Shown here: positions 35,101-45,020 of the stretch, piece by piece
Layout: the number at the start of each line of letters is the position of its first letter
Position numbering within the stretch: position 1 is the first letter of the stretch
Notes under the pieces: generated by a model
The model's database searches: none
What the model saw: only the letters and a program-made list of their open reading frames with translations
Told to the model about the DNA's origin: nothing
Source of the DNA: Pararge aegeria
Lineage: Eukaryota; Arthropoda; Insecta; Lepidoptera; Nymphalidae
NCBI RefSeq assembly: GCF_905163445.1
Contig: NC_053183.1
Span: 19,654,001-19,718,000 of the forward strand
Length of the DNA stretch: 64,000 nt
Direction of reading: 5' to 3'
Made by a program: the position numbers and the translations under genes

Positions 35101-35497
35101 TGTTGATGATGATGATAGACGTTACCCTTGCATTATCTATGAAATAGTTGATTAAATCTAATTTCAGGAACCAACAAGCATAAATAACTACATCTACAAC
35201 CTAACCGAAGCAAATCTCGCACCAAATGTACCTCCACGTTGGTTTAAGCTGTACGACATGAAAGAATCCTTCCAACTCAATGATCTAACTGCAACATCGA
35301 TGGACAAATTAGTAAACACAATGGTGACACAAAAAAAGCAACAACTAGACCAGTACGTGACGTTTGCTTCCAAGCAAAGTGACGCGATTCCGTATTGCGA
35401 TACTTATTGCAAGCTAGAAATGCTCTGCAATGCTGTGACAAGTGTATTATGGGATCGAAGAAAATGTGATGAGCTTAAAAAACTATACCGTTCATAA
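29029..35497 (+). CDS. SMPD1: acid sphingomyelinase (nine exons, 5' end missing)
   Basis: The gene encodes a zinc-dependent phosphodiesterase of the acid sphingomyelinase family, which splits sphingomyelin to ceramide and phosphocholine in lysosomes or outside the cell. I joined exons 29029-29153, 30025-30180, 30964-31128, 31394-31768, 32488-32663, 33029-33223, 33311-33487, 34465-34636 and 35168-35497. All are bounded by AG and GT, and the phases agree, giving about 622 residues; human SMPD1 is about 630. A saposin-B domain occupies roughly residues 42-125, with CFVC and later cysteines. Metallophosphatase motifs are LSDIHVD, GDNIDHH, GNHE, SHVPPG and GHLH, so every expected metal ligand and the catalytic histidine are present. 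A cysteine-rich C-terminus (YCDTYCKLEMLC) ends at TAA. Only the exon with the start codon and signal peptide is lacking. Calling it SMPD1 rather than an insect paralogue is by domain layout only. Confidence 0.95.
29425..29545 (+). repeat. LINE 3' end, 'GCGGCCTTATCGCT' family, intronic
   Basis: Plus-strand blocks GGTTGCCTGGTATAGATCG and AGCAATAAGGCCGTC. It lies in the intron between 29153 and 30025. Confidence 0.6.
29640..29880 (-). repeat. dispersed repeat, intronic, unidentified
   Basis: A GC-richer segment reading CGGCATAGGTCTTTTGTAGCG at its left, with GCACGAGCGACACTTTGCAGG at its right. Its composition differs from the surrounding intron and suggests a transposon 3' part. No second copy in the window proves it. 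Confidence 0.45.
30025..30180 (+). CDS. SMPD1: sphingomyelinase exon, saposin-B part 1
   Basis: 52 codons from AFRCFVCRSAFSALF to VCHGVIKLNL. Acceptor TTTTAG and donor GTAAGA. It carries the first four cysteines of the saposin-B fold, which presents lipid to the catalytic domain. Confidence 0.93.
30964..31128 (+). CDS. SMPD1: sphingomyelinase exon, saposin-B part 2 and linker
   Basis: 55 codons from PILKYIIKNTPEATPKTFCG to KVKVQRNH. It contains the closing saposin cysteine and the start of the linker to the catalytic domain. Donor GTAAGT. Confidence 0.93.
31394..31768 (+). CDS. SMPD1: sphingomyelinase exon, start of metallophosphatase domain
   Basis: 125 codons. It holds the metal-binding LSDIHVD motif and the DCDEPVCCRK motif, then an acidic, asparagine-rich stretch of about 59 residues before GYWGDYRNCDTP. 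That spacer is about 45 residues longer than in vertebrate SMPD1. Donor GTAAGT. Confidence 0.95.
31890..32255 (-). pseudogene. antisense LINE C-terminal remnant inside a sphingomyelinase intron
   Basis: The minus strand reads a decayed C-terminal region of a non-LTR retrotransposon: LRTVVGMITGHCLQNKHLSIL, then a cysteine-containing stretch followed by ENPIHVMLKCNGVVKQRAEH, and LLSFWSELGWLK with a stop. This is the RNase H and zinc-knuckle-like end of such elements. One frameshift is visible. It sits wholly inside the intron 31769-32487, opposite to the host gene. Confidence 0.75.
32488..32663 (+). CDS. SMPD1: sphingomyelinase exon, GD and GNHE motifs
   Basis: 58 codons plus two bases. It contains YYIGDNIDHHIW, with the bridging aspartate and the histidine four residues on, and PTIGNHESQP, with the asparagine ligand and catalytic histidine. 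The donor is GTGAGT after CT. Confidence 0.95.
33029..33223 (+). CDS. SMPD1: sphingomyelinase exon, middle of catalytic domain
   Basis: Encodes FAPSSVQNAGLNTTWLYRSL through GGFSMLIRPGLRVISINNN to YKYNW. It ends two bases into a tryptophan codon that the next exon completes. Acceptor TTACAG. Confidence 0.95.
33311..33487 (+). CDS. SMPD1: sphingomyelinase exon, SHVPPG motif
   Basis: Encodes WLIFDPLNPKRYLEWLVEEL and VHILSHVPPGDQ, ending VERF plus two bases of a glycine codon. The usual glycine before the metal-binding histidine is serine here; the histidine itself is kept. The preceding intron is only 87 bp. Donor GTTATT is a weak GT site. Confidence 0.93.
34465..34636 (+). CDS. SMPD1: sphingomyelinase exon, GHLH motif
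   Basis: Encodes FSSIITAQFNGHLHSDEFKI and SAGSATTYQNFNLNYKI, ending VNF before GTAAAT. The GHLH pair provides the last two metal-site histidines. Confidence 0.95.
34915..35120 (-). repeat. SINE family 3 / RTE-like tail mosaic in the last sphingomyelinase intron
   Basis: A CATCATCATCATCATTATC run is followed by CCCATCACCGGCCCACTGCAG, the 3' end of family 3 on the minus strand. After about 100 bases come AAAAGAGACCTGTGTCCAACA and a GATGATGATGATG run, which resembles an RTE 3' end on the plus strand. Confidence 0.6.
35168..35497 (+). CDS. SMPD1: sphingomyelinase last exon, C-terminal domain
   Basis: 109 codons and a TAA stop. It starts EPTSINNYIYNLTEANL, continues RWFKLYDMKESFQLNDL, and ends with the cysteine cluster YCDTYCKLEMLCN and KCDELKKLYRS. 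This corresponds to the C-terminal subdomain that packs on the catalytic domain. Confidence 0.95.
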   Translation, partial: EPTSINNYIYNLTEANLAPNVPPRWFKLYDMKESFQLNDLTATSMDKLVNTMVTQKKQQLDQYVTFASKQSDAIPYCDTYCKLEMLCNAVTSVLWDRRKCDELKKLYRS

Positions 35498-35517
35498 ATA
35501 AACATTATAGAAATAAA
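35497..35517 (+). terminator. poly(A) signals of the sphingomyelinase
   Basis: AATAAA occurs at 35497-35502, overlapping the stop, and again at 35512-35517. Either could direct cleavage of a very short 3' untranslated region, or a downstream signal could be used instead. Confidence 0.6.
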
Positions 35518-35519
35518 AG

Positions 35520-36850
35520 TGCCATTTGAGTCTTCTATTATTTTATTATTGTCTCAATTTTCACTAGCATGTCCACACTGTCTAAATGTGAAAGTGTGAC
35601 TGATTGTTTGTCCGTTCAGCTTAGCCGTTGAATCAATCTTGATGAAATTTAACACATGTGTGTCTAGCTTCTATCCTAGAAATTGACTTACGATAAAACA
35701 TATTCTTGAAAAGCATCTGATAAAAGTTATTTGTGGAATTCAAAACTTCACTGCTCAGGTGATCTTGGTGAAATTTGCATGGATATAGATGGCCATGGAA
35801 ATTTTTTTTAGCTATTTTTAAAAAGTCAAAACAAACGCGGTCAAAGTCTTAGACAACAGCTAGGTAAGATAATAATTCAAATACTCAAAGTCGATTACAG
35901 GGAATTATAATTTTAATATAAATCTTAACGGATTTTAAAAACAAGTAAGTGTTAAAAGTGGCCAAGTTTAATAAGAAGAAACAAAATTAGGCATAGTTGG
36001 TGACCACCCAACAAAACTGAAATGAAATAGTGTTTCACATTTGTTTGTGTTGAAAAGGCGAGTTTCTTCATAAAACGGTGTAGGTGTTATATAATTATAG
36101 TAATTGTTACACCACTCACATTTCGAGTACTGAAGGAGCAGTCGTCAGCTGTACGTGAGCGCTTTGACATGAATAGCGTCTCGTCAAATTCAATTTATCC
36201 TGAAAGCGTATCTAGGTGTCTTGTGTATGACGCTTCAACATTGGTCTTATTGGGTTATACGTTTTCATATTTTGTGTAAGACGGTTTTACATAAATAGTG
36301 TTTTACCTTGAAACGACCTTGTGATGTTGTAAGCAAAAACTGTTGCAAGTAATACTTTTAGTATTTGATATTATTTTGGATGAAAGTAGAGCGCAAATTG
36401 AATCACATTTTTGATACATCAGAGAAAGGACAAAATAGAGTTTTAAATTGTATATAAAAAAAAATAATTTAAAGTAAAATTTACTGATAAAAAACGCTAT
36501 GTATTGAAAGTAATCCGAAGTGACAATTCCACTTTTTTTTTTGTCAATGCTTCGGGGTTTTTCCAAAAGTAAAAATAAAATGTTTCAAATTGCCATTTCC
36601 TACTTTTAACTATACACACACACTGCACTGGCATTTTTAATATTATAATACGATCGAACCTGGCTGACGCCGTCCTGCCCAAAAAAACCACGCCAATATA
36701 ATAAATAAATATATAGATATTTTAATCCAATTTAGTGACGTACTGACGGCTACCTACTGGATCTGGTGTTTAAAACCATCCAGTAACCCATACATAAATT
36801 CTTATACAATTGATCTAGCCATTTAGGAGGTAACAAACACACGTACAGCA
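35520..36850. other. intergenic downstream of sphingomyelinase
   Basis: No gene is supported. A stretch near 35580-35800 with GTTTGTCCGTTCAGC and TTGATGAAATTTAACA looks like a degraded dispersed transposon. Confidence 0.4.
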
Positions 36851-36852
36851 GA

Positions 36853-36998
36853 ATTTGCACGCCTTTGTCACTAGGGTGGAAAATAGCCTCGAAAATCGAC
36901 CGTAGCCTACCTTAATAAAAAAATCCGAAATTTGTCCCGAAGGATAACGAACCCGGGACTTAAAACCACAGACAGCACTTACCGCTACGCCAGGTAAG
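36853..36998 (-). repeat. SINE family 2, degraded
   Basis: The minus strand has the B-box region AAGTCCCGGGTTCGTTATCC and a tRNA-like head near CGTAGCGGTAAG. The body is internally altered. Confidence 0.65.
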
Positions 36999-37344
36999 TT
37001 ATCAAGATTTCCTCCAAGTGAAGATTAAAACACTGAAAAAAAAACTACTAACTTTAGTTAACTTGGAGTATCTACGGAGCAACCCGTAGTATGTCAAAAT
37101 TGTTACCATCTGAACTTAGCTTAAAGCTGCAAGCTTTCGTAACTGCACCGTCTGTCTAAACTGTCACAGAGAGCCTTCCTCTCTGAAGCGGTTCAAGTGA
37201 CATTTCAGGATTATGGTGACAATAAAGTTACTTTACCTTCACTCCGTAAGCCGAAGCGCATTAATTCCTTTGGCGTGCACCTCTTAAAGTATATATAGTA
37301 TGAAAGCTGATGTAGGATTTGTGCGGTATCTTAAAACTTTGGGC

Positions 37345-37625
37345 AAAATTCAAAAAATTCAAAATTCATTTATTTCAAGTAGGCCTAATATAAGCACTTT
37401 TGAAACGTCAAGTTTGTCTGTTTGTAGTGACTCAACCACCGGTTCGGATGCGAGATTCTACCGAGAAGAAGCCGGCAAGAAACTCAGCAGTTGCTTTTTA
37501 CCAACATCAACAATTGACATTTTACATTTTAACATTCATTTTTCTATCTTGTGAGAGCTGAAAGCGGAGCCGGATGCTTCCAAGCAACCTTGTTATTAAG
37601 AAATTAGAAAGAGCATTTAACCTGT
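37345..37625 (-). repeat. LINE family A 3' end, severely truncated
   Basis: It begins with AATTCAAAATTC tail units and TTTATTTCAAGTAGGCCTAA. The 3' untranslated region with CAACCACCGGTTCGG follows, then the last few codons corresponding to KVAWKHPAPLSALTR. Confidence 0.85.
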
Positions 37626-37724
37626 CAGTCGTTGGATCTATATCATCGTAATTAATGGGCATTCAAATTATTGGACCTGCTTTAACTTTGTTTTGTTAAC
37701 CTACCAGAGGTATACTATTTTGTC

Positions 37725-37855
37725 GACCTCCCTGGCATAGTGAAGACTGCCGTGATCTTATATGTGGGAGGTTTGATCCCAATTCGGGAATTTATAGTTT
37801 CTGAATTTTCTCTAGTCTAGTTTGGCTGAAAACTACGGCTATGTGGCGTCAAAAC
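37725..37855 (+). repeat. SINE family 2, 5' part
   Basis: Head GTCGACCTCCCTGGCATAGTG, B-box region GAGGTTTGATCCC, and the body block TTTCTGAATTTTCTCTAGTC. Confidence 0.75.
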
Positions 37856-38164
37856 CGATTAGAGATATAAATATAAATATTTATTTATTTATAGCCTTTT
37901 TAACAATCTTATCTTACTGATTATTTACTTATTGAGACACCGGTTACGCTTGATTGTTTTGCTTTGCATAGGCCTCCCCCAGGTTTTGCCATGCTTCGCG
38001 ATCATGGGATTTTTTGTCCACAGAGGTCCTGCTGTCGCTCTCAAGTTATCTTCCCACCTTCGGCATGGTCTTCCTCTTCTTCTCTTACCGTCTCTAGGAT
38101 ACCACTCTGTTATATCTATAACAAAAAATATAAATATAAATAAATCATTATTTAATCATCTAGA

Positions 38165-38260
38165 CGTACTCCGTGCTGCAGTGGTTTGCTCTTTAGTCTT
38201 TTAAGCGGGGGTCCCGGGTTCTATTCCTGGTAAGACCAATTTGTGCAATAGGCTAACTTG
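38165..38260 (+). repeat. tRNA-like SINE head
   Basis: CGTGCTGCAGTGGTTTGCTC and a B-box-like GTCCCGGGTTCTATTCCTGG, 31 bases apart, resemble the head of SINE family 2. Confidence 0.55.
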
Positions 38261-38384
38261 TTAGGCGGCCATAATCCTAACAGGTTAGCCTGCTATCAAA
38301 CTTGCCTTGCTATATTTTAAACTAGTAACAATAATTAAACGCTTTTAATATTTTTAACCCATAATCTTATTGGTTTCAAAGCAG

Positions 38385-38690
38385 TCATCATATTAACCCA
38401 TTACCGGCCCACTACAGGGCATGGGTCTCCTCCCACAATGAGAAGGGTCCACCACGCTGGCCCAGTGTAGATTGGTGGACTCTGTAAGCCTTTTGAGAAC
38501 ATTATGTAGAACTCTCAGGCATGCAGGTTTCATCACGATGTTTTCTTTCACCGTTGAAGCAAGTGAGATTTTAATTACTTATAACGCACATAACTTAGAA
38601 AAGTTAGAGGTGCGTTGGGACTCGAACTCTGCCCGAAAGTGAAGTCGAGCTCCTTCCCACTCGGCTACAACCTCTTCTCAAGTAGTATAA
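38385..38690 (-). repeat. SINE family 3, near full length
   Basis: The most complete copy of this family. On the minus strand it has a tRNA-like head (B-box region GAGTTCGAGTCCCA), then AACTTTTCTAAGTTATGTGCG, AAACCTGCATGCCTGAGAG, TCTCATTGTG-like and TACCGGCCC-like blocks, and ends at a GATGA-type repeat. It defines the family's order. Confidence 0.85.
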
Positions 38691-38724
38691 CCTCTTCTAA
38701 TCAGTATAGTACCGAAACTACCGC

Positions 38725-38855
38725 CAGACCCGTACTAGGGTAAATTCAGAAATTATTATTTCCAAAGTACCAATGCTGGGCTCAAACCCAGGACCTTCCA
38801 CTGGTAATACCACAGCGATGTGCCAGAGAGGTGGTCAAAACTATTTGAGGGACTG
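38725..38855 (-). repeat. SINE family 2
   Basis: The minus strand carries a head near CCACCTCTCTGGCACATCG and a B-box region GGGTTTGAGCCCAGC, with a body block matching TTTCTGAATTTACCC. Confidence 0.75.
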
Positions 38856-39241
38856 AACTATAGGAACTTAAGAGTGTTTTAAATAGAAAACGGAAAAACA
38901 GAAATTCTGCGAAGACAAAGTCGCGGGCAACAGGCAATATCACAATATTTTGTCAAGAATATAGAGCAAACACAGTATGTCAAGTGAAAACCAATATAGT
39001 CCCGCATTCTGTACGTCGCATATACTCGCAGAAGACCTTCTCAATTTTATAACATTTTCGCAATACCAATAACTTTGTGATTGGATTACGCGCGAAAATA
39101 TTTTCGATACAAACATGCCACTTGTATGGGGCCCAAGAAAATATGAGAACGTAACCTAATACACGGAGATATAGGGCGAGGGGAAAGATACGGGGTGAAA
39201 TTTTGTCAGCGGTCAGACTATTCCAAGCAATCTGTTTATTA

Positions 39242-39480
39242 CAACGGCCGATTGGCGCAGAGGGCAGCAACGCTGCTTTCTGGGTCTAAGGCCATGAGTT
39301 CGATCCCACAACTGGAAAATGTGATGAACACGTATGTTTTTCAGTGTCGGGTTGTTTATATTTACATTATATAGGTATTTATGTATATTATTAATAAAAA
39401 TATTCATCAGTCATCTTGGAACCCATAACACAGGCTACGCTTACTTTGGGGCTAGATGGCGATTTTTATTTATTTTTTTA
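39242..39480 (+). repeat. tRNA-derived SINE, family 1
   Basis: Plus-strand copy. The head is CGGCCGATTGGCGCAGAGGG, the B box GAGTTCGATCCCACAAC, the body GGCTACGCTTACTTTGGGGC, and the tail TTTATTT. Confidence 0.9.
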
Positions 39481-39734
39481 TTTATTAACTCATTACACAT
39501 AATATACATCACAGGTCTTAATTTAAAGGTGTAAGCATAAACTCAAAAGAATTTTTCCGTACACCCAGCCGTTGACAAATTTTTGCTTTGTTAGTCTAAT
39601 AGATTAATATATTAACATACACAATTAATGCTACAAAATCGTTACTTATTCACATTACCATTTAGAATGCGGGTAGGTCGACAATGATAAATGTAAAAAC
39701 CTTTTGTTTACGTTCCATGATTTATATAACTCAG

Positions 39735-39768
39735 TATAGGTACCATTGAAGCAAGTAATATTTTATTA

Positions 39769-39811
<43 letters not shown>

Positions 39812-39905
39812 TAGCAAGTAATATATTACTTAAAACGCACATAACTAAAAAAAGTTATTGGTGCGAACTGGGTTTCGCCTACCCAATGCGCTATCACCAC
39901 TTCTA
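39735..39905 (-). repeat. SINE family 3 interrupted by a (TA)n expansion
   Basis: Minus-strand 5' part of family 3. The block TTGAAGCAAGTAATATTTTA at 39748 is followed by a TA run at about 39766-39812, and then GCAAGTAATAT recurs. The microsatellite seems to have grown inside the SINE and duplicated its flank. Confidence 0.7.
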
Positions 39906-40522
39906 CATTAAAATATTTCTGCAAGCAAACTGCATCAGAATTTGACTAGTAGCTTTTTTAGAACACAATAGTAAGTCATCCAAAATGTATGAAATAGTAA
40001 AAGTACGTTTTTATATAACACAACATGCGCCGCATGTGTTTTACGGTAGCATGGTCGAGTGAGGGGCTTTGAGCCAAGAAAAATAACTTGCAATTTTAAT
40101 AAATCTAGTTTGCTTAATGAAGCGGACTAAATATACATTATTTTTCACATTTAATTTAAATTAAAAATTCCCTCGCCCGCTTCAAAGGACTGCAGGAAAA
40201 AAATGATAAACAAAAGCTTGAAATTCACAAAGCAAGAAAACAAGACTATTACAAGAAATGAAAAGACGCTACCGGTATGAAACATTGCTCCTTTATGCTG
40301 TAATCCTTGCTTCTCTAACAACTCCACAAGGTTTCATAGTAAGTATAATGACTAGAACTTTTAACTAAGCGATGTTATAATTTTACCTTTGACAAAGAAA
40401 ATTTATTATTTCTTATATGGATAAAAACAGCAACGCTTTGGACTGCTTATCTTAATTATTATCGATGTTCCCAAAATTAGTAAAGGAAAATGATTAGTTA
40501 CAACACTGAATAATATATATAA

Positions 40523-41082
40523 CTAGCGGACCCTCGCGACTTCGTCCGCGTATGAGTCAATCGAGAAGCTAGAATAGATCTGATGCTAACATCACAATCA
40601 TCGTGGCTAGCTATGTACCTACTATTATTTTTCGTGGTATAATGAGTTAGTAAGTTGTCAATATCCATCCATCCTCACAAACTTACGCATTTATATTATT
40701 AGTTGGATGGTACGCATGCATTCGATCGCTGTCCAATATACCTTGCGACTTGCTGTTATTTGTGAAGAGTTATGTCCTATATCTCCGAGAATATTTATCA
40801 GATCCTTATTAAAATAAGACAATACATGCTTGATAGTATACAATTTAAATACAAAAAGAATTATTAAAATCTGTTAAAACATAACGGAACTATAAAGTAA
40901 ATTTGTTAAAAAATTTCATCCCATTTCCCGAAGGAAACTTAATGTTTATCAGGACTTATTAGTAGTTTTCCCGGACAGACAGACAATAATTAAATAAAAA
41001 TCTGTTTTTGGACTCTGAAAAACTTTCAAAATATATTAAATGTACAGAAATCTTCCAGTTACAGTTTTATTATAAGTATCGA
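40523..41082 (-). mobile_element. Helitron-like non-autonomous element, copy 1
   Basis: 560 bp on the minus strand, beginning TCGATACTTATA and ending CTAG. It lies between an A and a T, the insertion rule of Helitrons. Near the 3' end the sequence CGCGACTTCGTCCGCG forms a hairpin with CGCG arms. The interior matches the 49454-50149 copy (blocks GCGACTTGCTGTTAT and GACAATACATGCTTGATAGT). No helicase frame is present. Confidence 0.75.
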
Positions 41083-41116
41083 TTATATATATACTACGAC
41101 AATATATACTACTTTG

Positions 41117-41365
41117 ACCGCCGGTTGGCACAGTGGGCAGCGACCCTGCTTTCTGCGTCCAAGGCGGTGGGTTCGATTCCCACAACTGGAAAAATGTTAT
41201 TGTGATGAAATGTTTTTCAGTGTCTGGGTGTTTATCTGTATATTATTAGTATTTATGTGTATTTTATTCATAAAAATATTTATTAGCCAACTTAGTACCC
41301 ATAACACAAGCTACGCTTACTCTGGGGAAACATGGCGATGTGTGTATTGTCGTAGAAGTATATAT
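41117..41365 (+). repeat. tRNA-derived SINE, family 1 (left arm of inverted pair)
   Basis: Full head with A region TTGGCACAGTGGGCAGCGAC and B box GGGTTCGATTCCCACAAC. The body AGCTACGCTTACTCTGGG and a short tail meet a reversed copy at about 41365. Confidence 0.9.
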
Positions 41366-41596
41366 ATATCGCCATGGAGCCCCAAAGTAAGCGTACCTCA
41401 TGTTATCGGTTTTAACATGAGTGATGAATATTTTTATGAATAAAATACAGAAATAAGTATAATCAAACAAATAAACACCCAAACACCGAAAAGCATACAT
41501 GTTCATCACACAAACATTTTCCAGTTGTGGGAATCAAACCTACGGCCTTGACTCAGAAAGCAGGGTCGCTGCCTACTGCACTAATCGGACGTCATA
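41366..41596 (-). repeat. tRNA-derived SINE, family 1 (right arm of inverted pair)
   Basis: Minus-strand copy starting with the body block CGCCATGGAGCCCCAAAGTA and ending with a head that has the B-box region GTAGGTTTGATTCCCACAAC. It is more diverged than the left arm, so it probably arrived independently. Confidence 0.88.
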
Positions 41597-41599
41597 ATG

Positions 41600-43820
41600 T
41601 TCGTGGATAACGTAATTTTTTGTTTCGTTAATAGTTAAATATGTTCTAAAAATACGAATTGGATAGGCTCGGTTTGGTGAACAATCATCCTAAATAAACT
41701 GTAAATGCTACTTGAGAGTTTCCGTAGCTTACCGGGAATGACCTAAATCATATTACTTGTATAACGATACATAAAACAAAATGACTCTTCGAATTAATCC
41801 ACTGTCATCCAGCCACGGCTGTCATCTCCTGGGAAATTGAGTCGCGTGATTAAACTGATAGGAACCATTCCGTCCGTGGGGGCAGGGGAGTGAAATGATT
41901 TTTATTAATGTATCCGTTAGAAATATAAGTTTATTTTTTAAATTGATATAATGTTAAATTATATACCAAACATATATATTGGAATAAAGTTTTAAGCCGC
42001 CTCTTATGAAATATTTTAATTATTATTTCACTTCTTAAATAGAACTTAGTTCCTGTGACATCTGAAATGAGTTTTTTTAACCATTTCAGTAAGCTGCAAG
42101 TTTTGTTTGTGCACGTTTATAAATCCTTTTATATTATGTTTATTATAAATGTGTGTAACATTATCAAGTTATTTTAACTTTTAAAATATCATTATTATTT
42201 TACGCACTAAAATTATTTAACTGTTTATTATTAAATATACAGACTTTTAACAAAACAGAAATACTACTGCCTGTATTAGAAATATATATATAAGGATATT
42301 ATAATATACTATAACACTATACTACTACTATCTTCTATATATATAAAAGAAAGTTGTGTTAGTTACACCATTTATAACTCAAGAACGGCTGGACCAATTT
42401 TTATGATACTTATTTGATTTTTAGGATTCTTCTTAGACCGTAATAGGATAATAAGGTACGAAGTTTGCCAGGACAGCTAGTATATATATAAGTATAGAAT
42501 TTTAGTATACAATGTACAAAGTTTAAAATATAGCTCAAGCATGCTTCCTAAAATACCTTCAAAAGAATGTTCGAGATATTTTCAGTTTCTCATTTGTTTT
42601 ATTCTTTATTTAACTACGGATAATGTTGCTCTTTATTCCAATAGTCTAAGAGTCAGTGGTCATCATAATGCATAGTTCTTATTATTGAGACTCAAGATTT
42701 CTATTCCGTTTTTGTTCGATTACAAAAAAGCGTTTCTATATACGCTCTGAATTCGCACGTTTAGCTCTATCAAATAGTTTGAAGGACTGCTTTCTATAAT
42801 ATTTGGTATTACAAATGTAGTACTAAAACACATAAGAGTCCGCCTGCGAACTACATACCTATATGCTGATAATATTTTTTACCAATTCTTCAATACGCCC
42901 TGCATAAAAGCAATGTTCTTTGTGCGAGAGCCTTTATTCTTTGTGTTTATTTTATGTAACTGTCAGAGACTCACTGATTCAATAGTCACTGAGTAATTTG
43001 CCACAAATCCTAGTGCAAACACTGGCTCTGCGACGTCATCTGTATTAGTTGACAATTAGCTTAGGTAAACAGCATATTTTCTCAGATAATAAACTTTGAA
43101 ATAACACACTCTGAGAGAGTAAAACCTCTGAGAGACGCTGTATTAATTGTTGATGATTAAAAGCGTCAGCTCTCGGCTTATAATGTTGCTGTTCATTCTA
43201 ATTTTTTAAGCACTTTTTGTTATTAAAACCACTGTACAAATGGGATAAAAATGCTTTCAGCTAAATGAAATGTCTCTTAATTTTCGTTCATCAAAGGATT
43301 TTAATCGCAAATGGAGATTAAAGATAAAAAATATGTCTTTATAACGAATTTAACTGAAAAATATAAGTCTAGAGGCCTTTTACGTGAATAACAAAATTAC
43401 AAGCTGCGCTTACATACTTCTAAAAACTAATTTTTGACTTAAACTCAATTAGGGAAAAATCACGGATAGTGAAATGAACGAGTCATAGGACAATCTCATA
43501 ACGATAACTAAATTAATACTGTATACAGACAGACCATTTAATCGCCACAGTATTAAATAAATTAGCACTAAAAGAGTTTTTGTAAAACAGGATGAAATAT
43601 GGGATAAAAAATTTTGTCAAAATATAACCCTTTATAACCAAATATACTGATAATATTGACTGATAGTCTTACTACAAACGGACATAAATTAGTTATAGCT
43701 TTTTTTAATTCCATTACAAGTTAGCCCTTGACTGCAATCTCACCTAGTAAATGAGGATGCAGTCTAAGATGGAAGCGGGAGTATGGTAGTCATACCCTCA
43801 ATCGGAATCTACACATACAC
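41600..43820. other. intergenic with a short Helitron-like element
   Basis: AT-rich, no gene supported. The only recognised item is the element at 42331-42480. Confidence 0.4.
42331..42480 (+). mobile_element. short Helitron-like element
   Basis: 150 bp beginning TCTTCTATATATATAAAAG and ending GGACAGCTAG, with A on the left and T on the right. The interior GTTAGTTACACCATTTATAAC and CAAGAACGGCTGGACCAA belong to a common lepidopteran Helitron-type repeat, from memory. The terminal hairpin is weak. Confidence 0.65.
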
Positions 43821-43824
43821 TAAA

Positions 43825-43999
43825 TCGCTTAGCGGCACGTCTTTGTCGGTACGGTGGTAACTAGCCACGGCCAAATCCTCCCACCAGACCAGACCAAATA
43901 AAATTCAGAAATCTTAAATTCCCAAATTACCTCTGCCGTGTATCGAACCCGGTACCTCCTACTTAAATTCATAGCGCTCACCGTTGCGCCAGGAAGGTC
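43825..43999 (-). repeat. tRNA-derived SINE, family 2, near full length
   Basis: On the minus strand the head is CGACCTTCCTGGCGCAACGG and the B-box region GGTACCGGGTTCGATAC. The body has TTTATTTGGTCTGGTCTGG and the 3' part CACCGTACCGACAAAGACG. A LINE family A copy abuts its head. Confidence 0.88.
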
Positions 44000-44029
44000 G
44001 ACAGCTGTATATCATTTTTGCTGTGAGGA

Positions 44030-44655
44030 AAAGCTGCAGATATTGAAAGTATATTTATACTACAGAAAAGAGCCGTACGATCAATATATAAACTTGGATC
44101 ACGCGAATCGCTTCGTGAAAAATTTAAACAAATAGGTATTCTTACAGTAGCTTCGCAATACATTTATAATAATATAGTCTTTGTGAGGCAAAATATTACT
44201 CTTTATAAATCAAAAGCTAAAATTAACAATCGACTTACCCGAAACGGTCATAAATTAGTGATATCTGCATATCGTCTGCGAAAGGTGCAGAACTCCTTTG
44301 TGGGGTTGAGTATACGCTTTTACAACATGATACCTAAGGAAATTCTTGACCTACCAATGCATACATTTAAAAAATGTGTAAAAACGCATCTAGTACAGCG
44401 AGGTTACTATACATTTGATGAATTCCTCAATGACAAGGTAGAATGGAAGCAGCCAGCCTCGCTCTCATCTCTCGCAAGATAGCAAAATGATTGTAAATGT
44501 TGATGTTGGAAAAGAGCAACTACTGAGTTTCTTGCCGGTAGAATCTGCTTTCCGAACCGGTGGTAGAGTCACACAAACATGCATACTTGACGTTTCAAAA
44601 GTGCTTATAAAGTAGGCCTACTTGAAATAAATGAATTTGAATTTGAATTTGAAAG
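44030..44655 (+). pseudogene. LINE family A, C-terminal fragment and 3' end
   Basis: 5'-truncated plus-strand copy. It encodes KLQILKV (frame-shifted start), SRESLREKFKQIGILTVASQ, NGHKLVISAYRLRKVQNSF, and ends VEWKQPASLSSLAR before the stop at 44482. By eye it matches the 6665-7300 copy almost base for base, except for a 10-base gap in the 3' untranslated region. Confidence 0.9.
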
Positions 44656-44830
44656 ATGCAGAATTCCTGTATGGGGTTGAGTATTTTATCCTTTTATTTC
44701 ATATCTCAAAAGTCAATTCTGGATCTACTAATGCATTTGTTTATACATTCTTAAAACGCATTTATTACAGCGAAGTAGCTATAGAATTAATTAATACCGT
44801 AATGTAAGAGGTACTTGGTAGCAGTAAGTT
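44656..44830 (+). repeat. LINE family A, older degraded scrap
   Basis: Begins GATGCAGAATTCCTGTATGG and keeps the blocks ACGCATTTATTACAGCGAAG and CTGGATCTACTAATGCAT, but with many changes and no open frame. It lies directly after a fresh family A copy. Confidence 0.65.
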
Positions 44831-44889
44831 TCACTTTCATCGTACAGAAGATATAATGATTATTCTCCGAGTGATGATATTTAAGTCTC

Positions 44890-45020
44890 AAAGTTACTCG
44901 GAATCCTCACAATAAAAGCTGCAACGCTGTGGAATGCACTCCCTGACGATATTCGTCGCTCTAAATCCCTAGCTGTTTTCAAAAGCCGTGTTAGGCATCA
45001 CTATTTGTCATTATAATTTT
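44890..45020 (+). pseudogene. LINE C-terminal tip (ALWNALP type)
   Basis: Encodes LGILTIKAATLWNALPDDIR followed by RSKSLAVFKSRVRHHYLSL and a stop. This is the end of a jockey/CR1-like LINE protein different from families A-C. Confidence 0.7.
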
